64,000 nucleotides of DNA from CF-13 sp035279665 (GTDB taxonomy: Bacteria > Chloroflexota > Dormibacteria > CF-121). The stretch is from NCBI GenBank assembly GCA_035279665.1, contig DATEHI010000031.1, positions 62,001 to 126,000 on the forward strand. Reading direction: 5' to 3'. Shown in pieces: positions 58,645-64,000 of the stretch. Positions within the stretch are counted from its first letter, which is position 1. Every line of letters begins with the position of its first letter. Below the pieces are notes generated by a model that saw only the letters and a program-made list of their open reading frames with translations, had not been told where the DNA came from and ran no database searches. The position numbers and the translations under genes are program-made.

Positions 58645-59429
58645 TGAGCGTCGCTCTTCTTCGGTTCGGATCGTTCCTTCGGCTGGGCCTCGAGCACCTT
58701 CCGCTGGTAGAACTGCTGCACGATGTCGGCGGCATGCTGGATGTCATCGGTGACGACCATGAGGTCCAGGTCCTCGCGCGAGATCTTGCCCTCTGCCAGG
58801 ACGCGATCGCGGATCCACTGCTGCAGCCCGGCCCAGTAGTCGGAGCCGAACATGATCACCGGGAAGTGCACGATCTTTCCGGTTTGAATCAGGGTCAATG
58901 CCTCGAACAGCTCATCCATCGTGCCGAAGCCGCCCGGGAAGATGACGAAGGCCTCAGCGTATTTGACGAACATCGTCTTGCGCACGAAGAAATAGTGAAA
59001 TTCGATGCCCAAGTTGACGTACTCGTTGAGGCCCTGCTCGAAGGGCAGCTCGATGTTCAGTCCGACGGACAGCCCGCCACCTTCACGAGCGCCCCTGTTG
59101 GCGGCCTCCATGCTGCCTGGGCCGCCTCCGGTGATGACGGCAAAGCCCCGGCGGGCGAGCTCGGCCGCCAGCGCACGGGCGGCATCATACATCGGGTCGG
59201 GCGGGCGGACGCGGGCCGAACCGAAGAAGGTGACGGCTGGACCGAGCGTGGCCAGCGCATCGAAGCCGGCAACGAACTCGGCCTGGATCCGCAGCACTCG
59301 CCAGGGGTCGCTTTCGAGGAATTCCGGAGCGCCCTCGGGCCGCTCCAGCAGCTTACGGTCCTCGTTCTCCCGCCGCACGCCACGCCGGACGATGCCTCCG
59401 GTCCGTCGCTCTCCGGATTCCTCCCCCAT
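58641..59429 (-). CDS. LOG-family (TIGR00730) protein
   Basis: 262-aa member of the cytokinin riboside 5'-monophosphate phosphoribohydrolase/LOG group. Signature GGGPGSMEAANRGA and FPGGFGTMDELFEALTLIQT (PGGxGTxxE). Members release a base from a nucleoside 5'-monophosphate. ATG 59429 (MGEESGERRT) is used. Divergent from the KdpD-kinase gene by about 40 bp. Not obviously connected to the purine operon. Confidence 0.85.
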   Translation of the reverse strand: MGEESGERRTGGIVRRGVRRENEDRKLLERPEGAPEFLESDPWRVLRIQAEFVAGFDALATLGPAVTFFGSARVRPPDPMYDAARALAAELARRGFAVITGGGPGSMEAANRGAREGGGLSVGLNIELPFEQGLNEYVNLGIEFHYFFVRKTMFVKYAEAFVIFPGGFGTMDELFEALTLIQTGKIVHFPVIMFGSDYWAGLQQWIRDRVLAEGKISREDLDLMVVTDDIQHAADIVQQFYQRKVLEAQPKERSEPKKSDAQ

Positions 59430-59469
59430 AGCCCCGCTAACTGTAACTGCTGGCGGTTTGCGCCACACT

Positions 59470-60624
59470 GTGGTCGTGCTCACCCGGGATCAGCTGGAAG
59501 AGATCGCCGTCGCGTTGGTTGCCGTCGTCGCCCCGGCGGCACTTACCGCGATCCTGCTGCAGTTGCAGGCGACCTCGTCGGGGCGGGAGTACGTCTTCAT
59601 CTACATGGCGGTGGTGGCCGTGATCGCGGTGCTGCGCGGACTCTGGCCGGCCCTACTGGCAGCGGCGGTCAGCTTCCTGCTGGTCGACTACTTCTTCGTC
59701 CCGCCGGTGCGAACGCTGACCATAGCGGACGAGCAGGATCTCGTCAACCTGGCCATCTTCTTCGGCACGGCCGGCATCGTCGGCTTCCTCGCCGGCCGTC
59801 GGCGGGAAGCGCAGATCCGATTCCAGGGCCTTGCCAGGGAGCTAAAAAACGCGAATGCCGAGCTGGTTCGCCTCAACCGCGACCAGGCGGCGGCCGCCCA
59901 GGCCGCTGTGCGGCTGGCGAGGACGGAGCAGCAGGTCCAGCTCCTGCAGCAAGCGGAGCAGGAACTCCGCGACTTGCTCGCCACCATCTCGCACGAGCTC
60001 CGGACCCCGATCGGCACCATCCTGACTGACAGCACGAACATGCTGCGAACCCAGGAGATGAACACCTCGGTCCGCTATCGCATCGAGGGGATTGCTGCAG
60101 AAGCGCGGCGACTGAACCGGCTGCTGGCGGACATGCTCAGCCTCGCGCGGATCGAAAGCGGGGCCCTGCATCTAACGCTGGAGCCGGTCCAGGTCGGTGA
60201 TGCGGTGGCCGCTGCCGCCGAGCGGCTCAAGCGGGCGGCACCCGATCGGACGGTGGAGTGGGACCCAGAGCAGGACGGCGTCAGCGTGCTCGCGGACTGG
60301 GACAGCCTCGGACAGATCTTCGACAACCTCCTCGATAACGCGAATCGTTTCGCGCCGACCGGCACGCCGATCGCGGTCCGGGTCTCGCAGGAAGCCCCCG
60401 GTCAAATCACGATCCGGGTGATCGATCGCGGACCCGGCGTGCCGGCCGCGATGCGCGAGCGGCTGTTCAACCGTTTCGTGAAAGGCCCATCCAATGCCGG
60501 CGACGGCACCGGTTTGGGGTTGGCGATCACTCGCGGGCTGGTGGAGGCCCACGCCGGCAACATCGCGCTGGAAGACGGCCAGCCGGGCGAAACGACGTTC
60601 CGCTTTACGCTGCCGGAACCGTAG
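59470..60624 (+). CDS. KdpD C-terminal half: DUF4118 membrane region plus histidine kinase
   Basis: 384-aa (GTG 59470 or 59476). Four membrane helices of the KdpD DUF4118 type: AALTAILLQL region, VAVIAVLRGLWPALLAAAVS, SFLLVDYFFVPPVRTLTIAD and LVNLAIFFGTAGIVGFLAG. Then coiled coil and HisKA with LLATISHELRTPIGTILTDS, N box DNLLDNANRFAP, G boxes DRGPGV and GTGLGLAI. In standard KdpD this is the C-terminal part of one protein behind an N-terminal KdpD/USP sensor. Here the sensor is the separate gene on the other strand; the stops overlap by 20 bp. No KdpE response regulator is adjacent. Confidence 0.9.
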   Translation: MVVLTRDQLEEIAVALVAVVAPAALTAILLQLQATSSGREYVFIYMAVVAVIAVLRGLWPALLAAAVSFLLVDYFFVPPVRTLTIADEQDLVNLAIFFGTAGIVGFLAGRRREAQIRFQGLARELKNANAELVRLNRDQAAAAQAAVRLARTEQQVQLLQQAEQELRDLLATISHELRTPIGTILTDSTNMLRTQEMNTSVRYRIEGIAAEARRLNRLLADMLSLARIESGALHLTLEPVQVGDAVAAAAERLKRAAPDRTVEWDPEQDGVSVLADWDSLGQIFDNLLDNANRFAPTGTPIAVRVSQEAPGQITIRVIDRGPGVPAAMRERLFNRFVKGPSNAGDGTGLGLAITRGLVEAHAGNIALEDGQPGETTFRFTLPEP

Positions 60625-62785
60625 CCGGTTTCGTCACGGGGGCGGGCGCTTCCCGCCGCAGGATGTGCACGTCGACATCCTCGAGCTGCCGGATCAGGGT
60701 GGAGGTCGTATCCCACGGCCACCACCGGCGATTACGGCGTCCAAGGACCACCTCGGTATTCAGCGTCTTGCGCAAGTAGCCGGCGAGCGTCGCGGCCACA
60801 TTTCGCCCGTAGAGACTGACGAACTCACCGTCCTCGCGGTGGACGAGGGCCGCGTACTCGCCGAGCCAGCGGCGCTCCTCCTCCGAAAGGTTCGGCGGGC
60901 GGACGCTGACCACCGTAAGTTGCGCGGCCACGCGTGCGGCAAAGGCAGCCATCCGCCGGATGCGCGCCTCCATCCCACGACGCGGTGGGATGCCGGCGAC
61001 CAGGCGGGGACGCGCCTCCCACGGCTCTTCGATCTTCTGCTCGCGCATGTACTCGACGAGGCGACGGTCCGTATGGTCGGCGAGCAGGCGGAATGCCATC
61101 TCGCGCAGCGCCGACAGGATCTGGGGCCGGAACTCGGCCTGCAGCGCGCGCGCGGCCTCGGCCGGGCTCATGATCTCGCCCCGGCGAAGCCGCTCGAGTA
61201 GGACGGCCGGCGTGACGTCAACGATCTCCAACTCGTCGATCCTCGTCAACACGTCATCCGGGAGCGCCGACCCCGGGGCGCGTTCCTTGAGGAGCGGCGC
61301 GTAACTCTCGCGAACGCTGGCCAGGTCGAGCAGGTGGAGCGTGCCCAGCACGGTGATGCCGGCTTCGACCAGCCTGGAGAGCGACTCAGCCCGCAGGCGT
61401 CCTTCCGTATCGAGACCGTTGAGCTCATCGATGACCGCCACCTCAGGATTGCGGCTCAGCAGCGAGTCGACGTCGAGGCGGTCGTGCGCGGCGGGGGCGT
61501 CGGGTCCGCCGAGCAATTCGAGGCTGGCGAGAGCCCCTGCCGCGACGCGGGGATTGATGGCGGCAACGACGACGTCGCTGCCGCGCGACCGGCGCCGGCG
61601 CGCCTCGTCGAGCATGGCCGTGGTCGTGCCCGAGCCATCGGCATAACCGAGGTACACCCTGACATCGGCACCGCGACGGCCGACGCGTTGCTCCGCGCGC
61701 AGCAGGTCCTCAGGAGTACTGCGCTGCAGTTCGACGTCGCGTGGCGTCGTCTCGTGCTCCGGAGCGATGACGTGGAGATCAATCTCGGGGAGTGAATCGA
61801 TCATCTGGTCGGCCAGCGTCTTGCCCCACCGAGCCCGAACGCTGCGCCGTTGGGACTGACCCATGAAGAGGTGGCGGACGTTGGCCAGCTGGGCGGCCTC
61901 GATGATCCCTTTTGCGACATCCGGTCCGCCAAGAGAAACGAAGGAACAACCGAGCTGGGCCGCGAGCCGCTGATAGCGTTCCATGTTGAGGTGGCCCGCG
62001 GAGCCCACCGTCACAACCATGCAGAGCCCGCCGAGGCGGCGTGCCACCCGGACCGCGCGCCGGATGAGCGGCTCGGAGCCAGCCGAGCCGCTGATCGCCA
62101 CCAGCACGTCCTCGGCCGGCGCGAGAACGCCTCGCGAGGTGGCCATCGACTGCGCAACGAGCCGTAAGGCAATCTCCCGCAGGGCGGCGAGATTGCCCGG
62201 CCTGAAGAAATTTGCCAGTGCGGTTTCAACTTTGTCGGGCGTGTAGATATTGCCGTGCCGCATCCGTTTGCGGAGCGCCTCCGGTGAGATGTCGATGAAC
62301 TGGATCTCGTCCGCCAGGTCGAGCACCCGGTCGGGAAGGGTCTCCCGCTGCACGATCCCCGTGATCTTCTCTACCACGTCGTTGACACTTTCGACGTGCT
62401 GGACGTTGATCGTGGAGATGACGTCGATGCCGGCGTCACGCAGCCCCTCCACATCCTGCCACCGCTTCTCATTGGCGCAGCCGGGCGCATTCGTATGGGC
62501 GAGCTCATCGACCAGCGCGATCCCTGGATGTCGGGCGATGACCGCATCGAGATCCATCTCCTGGAGGACCGTGCCGCGATACGGGATCCGCTTGCGCGGG
62601 ATCAGCTCCAAGCCGGCGAGGAGCTCCTCGGTGCGGACACGAGCATACGTCTCGACGTAAGCGATGACGACATCCTCGCCACGCTGCCGTCGCTCACGGC
62701 CCTCTTTGAGCATGGCGAACGTCTTGCCGGCCCCGGGCGTCGCGCCCAGGTAGACCTTGAGACGCCCGCGCGTGGGTGCCGCCAT
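60605..62785 (-). CDS. kdpD: KdpD sensor half with two tandem KdpD-N/USP units
   Basis: 726-aa, about twice the usual size of a KdpD-N-terminal region. Unit 1: Walker A YLGATPGAGKTFAML (Lys21), Walker B IALVDELAHTNAPG with NEKRWQDVEGL, INVQHVES; then a universal-stress-type domain (about 235-360). Unit 2 (from about 378): YLGYADGSGTTTAML, where the Walker Lys is Thr387; Walker B-like VAVIDELNGLDTEG, then LTLHLL-type TLHLLDLASV, and a second USP region (about 595-715). No membrane or kinase domain. ATG 62785 chosen because homology starts there and a GGGAGGGAGA SD precedes it. Third gene of the kdp operon. Confidence 0.87.
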   Translation of the reverse strand: MAAPTRGRLKVYLGATPGAGKTFAMLKEGRERRQRGEDVVIAYVETYARVRTEELLAGLELIPRKRIPYRGTVLQEMDLDAVIARHPGIALVDELAHTNAPGCANEKRWQDVEGLRDAGIDVISTINVQHVESVNDVVEKITGIVQRETLPDRVLDLADEIQFIDISPEALRKRMRHGNIYTPDKVETALANFFRPGNLAALREIALRLVAQSMATSRGVLAPAEDVLVAISGSAGSEPLIRRAVRVARRLGGLCMVVTVGSAGHLNMERYQRLAAQLGCSFVSLGGPDVAKGIIEAAQLANVRHLFMGQSQRRSVRARWGKTLADQMIDSLPEIDLHVIAPEHETTPRDVELQRSTPEDLLRAEQRVGRRGADVRVYLGYADGSGTTTAMLDEARRRRSRGSDVVVAAINPRVAAGALASLELLGGPDAPAAHDRLDVDSLLSRNPEVAVIDELNGLDTEGRLRAESLSRLVEAGITVLGTLHLLDLASVRESYAPLLKERAPGSALPDDVLTRIDELEIVDVTPAVLLERLRRGEIMSPAEAARALQAEFRPQILSALREMAFRLLADHTDRRLVEYMREQKIEEPWEARPRLVAGIPPRRGMEARIRRMAAFAARVAAQLTVVSVRPPNLSEEERRWLGEYAALVHREDGEFVSLYGRNVAATLAGYLRKTLNTEVVLGRRNRRWWPWDTTSTLIRQLEDVDVHILRREAPAPVTKPATVPAA

Positions 62786-62796
62786 CAGCCTATTCT

Positions 62797-62821
62797 CCCT
62801 CCCCCCAATGTGGGGGGAGGG
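62797..62821. repeat. Palindromic dispersed repeat (family B), copy 2
   Basis: Stem CCCTCCCCCC (62797-62806), loop AATGT, GGGGGGAGGG (62812-62821). On the minus strand it lies between the kdpC stop and the kdpD start, and its right arm GGGGGGAGGGAGAA gives the kdpD Shine-Dalgarno. Close relative of 41056-41076. Confidence 0.75.
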
Positions 62822-62834
62822 TCCGGCAGGGAGC

Positions 62835-63467
62835 TTAGCCGGCTTCGCCGTTGTCGAGCGCCATGTTGAGCGCGAGCACGTTGACGTGGGGCTCGCCGAA
62901 GACCCCAAACGAACGACCCTGCACATACTTTTCGACCAGGGCACGCACCTTAGCCGGGTCCAGGCTGCGCGCCGTCGCGACGTGGTTGACCTGGGTCAGC
63001 GCCCCGGCCTCGGTGATGTCAGGGTCGAAGCCACTGAAATCGGTAGTGACGAGGTCGACCGGTACCAGGAAATTGGGCGGGAGGTTGTTCTCTTTGCGGA
63101 TCTGTTCCACGGCCTTCGACACGCGATCGATCAACACCTTGTTGGAGGGGGCCAGGTTGCTGCCGGCAGAGTTCTGCGCGTTGTAAGGGTCCGACTTGGT
63201 CGCGTCGCTGATGTTCGCAGTCGCCGACGGCCGGCCGAAGAAGTACCTGGGGTCGGTGAAGTTCTGGCCGATCAATTTCGAGCCGACGAGCTGGCCGTTC
63301 TTCGTGATCAGGCTGCCGTTGGCCTGGTCGTGGAACACCACCTGCGAAATGCCGGTGATGGCCAGCGGATAGATCAGCCCGGTGACGACCGCTACGACGA
63401 GTGTGAGCCGCACCGCGCGCAGCAGTTCGATTGGGAGCGAGCGAACGATGGATTCTGGACCAGTCAT
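62835..63467 (-). CDS. kdpC: Potassium-transporting ATPase KdpC subunit
   Basis: 210-aa single-pass membrane subunit of the KdpFABC potassium pump. N-terminal helix (about 17-37: RLTLVVAVVTGLIYPLAI), then GSLITKNGQLVGSKLIGQNF, FFGRPSAT, GSNLAPSN, and VNVLALNMALD near the end. ATG overlaps the kdpB stop (ATGA). Confidence 0.95.
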   Translation of the reverse strand: MTGPESIVRSLPIELLRAVRLTLVVAVVTGLIYPLAITGISQVVFHDQANGSLITKNGQLVGSKLIGQNFTDPRYFFGRPSATANISDATKSDPYNAQNSAGSNLAPSNKVLIDRVSKAVEQIRKENNLPPNFLVPVDLVTTDFSGFDPDITEAGALTQVNHVATARSLDPAKVRALVEKYVQGRSFGVFGEPHVNVLALNMALDNGEAG

Positions 63468-64000
63468 GCGAGATGCACCGCCGTGATAAGGATGTCGATC
63501 AACTTGATGCCGACGAAGGGGGCGATGATGCCACCGACGCCCCAGACAAGCAAGTTGCGTCGCAGCAATGCCGCGGCCCCGATCGGCCGGTAGCGCACGC
63601 CGCGAAGCGCGAGCGGAATCAACACCACGATGATCAGCGCATTGAAGATCACGGCCGACAGTACCGCGCTGCTCGGGTTCGTCAAACGCATGACATTCAG
63701 TGCGCCGAGCTCCGGCAGGGCGACGAAGAACATGGCAGGGATGATGGCGAAGTACTTGGCTACGTCGTTGGCAATGCTGAAGGTGGTGAGCGCGCCGCGG
63801 GTGATCAGCATCTGCTTCCCGGCCTCGACGATCTCAATCAGCTTGGTGGGATCGCTATCGAGGTCGATCAGGTTGCCCGCTTCCTTGGCGGCCTGCGTCC
63901 CAGACTGCATCGCGACCGCCACGTCGGCTTGAGCAAGCGCGGGCGCGTCGTTGGTGCCGTCGCCGGTCATCGCGACCATCCGCCCCTCGGCCTGCTCCTT
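63464..64000 (-). CDS. kdpB: Potassium-transporting ATPase KdpB subunit (C-terminal part, cut by window edge)
   Basis: Last 178 residues of the P-type ATPase subunit: MTGDGTNDAPALAQADVAVA (hinge motif), IDLDSDPTKLIEIVEAGKQM, and helices with FSIANDVAKYFAIIPAMFF and NPSSAVLSAVIFNALIIV, ending in IDILITAVHLA. The gene continues beyond base 64000. In the usual order kdpA would lie upstream, outside the window. Confidence 0.96.
   Translation of the reverse strand, partial: KEQAEGRMVAMTGDGTNDAPALAQADVAVAMQSGTQAAKEAGNLIDLDSDPTKLIEIVEAGKQMLITRGALTTFSIANDVAKYFAIIPAMFFVALPELGALNVMRLTNPSSAVLSAVIFNALIIVVLIPLALRGVRYRPIGAAALLRRNLLVWGVGGIIAPFVGIKLIDILITAVHLA

Noticed and set aside
60605..62944. Upstream extension of the kdpD sensor to base 62944
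   Set aside because: The extra 53 codons run antisense-like through the kdpC 3' end and repeat; KdpD homology and SD both support the ATG at 62785.
1..64000. tRNA or rRNA genes, insertion sequences, prophage
   Set aside because: Gaps between genes are short; none shows a cloverleaf, rRNA segment, transposase or integrase.

Overview
This 64 kb window is chromosomal DNA from a high-GC bacterium. The starts are often GTG or TTG, many genes overlap by 1-4 bases (ATGA, GTGA, TTGA, TGATG), and almost every base is coding. The gene set (DUF3090 plus SCO1664-family pair, F420/LLM-type oxidoreductase, Eis-like acetyltransferase, SPL/Rv2578c-like radical SAM gene behind a Gram-positive-type SOS box, many Liv/Kdp/purine catabolic genes) points to an uncultivated Terrabacteria lineage such as Chloroflexota, Dormibacterota or Actinomycetota. 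That placement is inference; no rRNA, tRNA, transposase, phage gene or CRISPR array was seen.

Layout. (1) 1-6.7 kb: tryptophan/kynurenine catabolism (KynB-like cyclase, kynureninase, tryptophan 2,3-dioxygenase), interrupted by a divergent XRE regulator/ARPP-1 pair that is flanked by a 30 bp direct repeat of the kynA 3' end. (2) 6.7-9.3 kb: a PaaK-type CoA ligase behind three copies of a palindromic repeat, a 67-aa protein and a haloalkane-dehalogenase-like hydrolase. (3) 9.3-19.7 kb: a tightly coupled purine catabolic operon: cyclic amidohydrolase, allantoate-amidohydrolase-like M20 enzyme, three xanthine dehydrogenase subunits, 8-oxoguanine deaminase, HIU hydrolase, OHCU decarboxylase, urate oxidase and DUF3830, closed by a convergent adenine-deaminase-type gene. 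Together these can take adenine/guanine (and 8-oxoguanine) through urate and allantoin to ureidoglycine-level products.

(4) 19.8-31.7 kb: a cupredoxin lipoprotein, then a 2-aminobenzoyl-CoA monooxygenase/reductase-like fusion with LLM oxidoreductase, enoyl-CoA hydratase, RidA, acyl-CoA dehydrogenase and SDR genes. This resembles known aerobic anthranilate clusters, so with the kyn genes and the CoA ligase the window may encode tryptophan to anthranilate to CoA-linked ring degradation. A triple-CHRD secreted protein, a threonine-dehydratase-like enzyme, an ornithine-cyclodeaminase homologue, an aldo/keto reductase without its usual His, and a bicupin lie in or beside it. (5) 31.7-36.8 kb: a complete livJHMGF-type ABC importer operon with a visible promoter and a strong livJ/livH intergenic hairpin. 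(6) 36.8-46.7 kb: two head-to-head aminotransferases, a sirtuin, PIG-L deacetylases, etfBA, an SOS-box-controlled SPL-family radical SAM gene, a ligase-associated-type MBL exonuclease, and a 19-codon Lys/Arg-rich peptide gene with its own Shine-Dalgarno sequence and terminator.

(7) 46.7-59.4 kb: transporter, amidohydrolase, MOSC, fumC, AlkZ-like protein, a NarX/NarL-type two-component pair, an orphan intrinsic terminator, DUF3090/SCO1664, CtaG-like, phospholipase D-like and LOG-family genes. (8) 59.4-64 kb: the 3' part of a kdp operon (kdpB partial, kdpC, kdpD). KdpD is split: the cytoplasmic sensor is a separate protein with two tandem KdpD-N/USP units (the second with a ruined P-loop), while the membrane/histidine-kinase half is a separate gene on the opposite strand, converging on it and overlapping by 20 bp. 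That arrangement is the most unusual system in the window.
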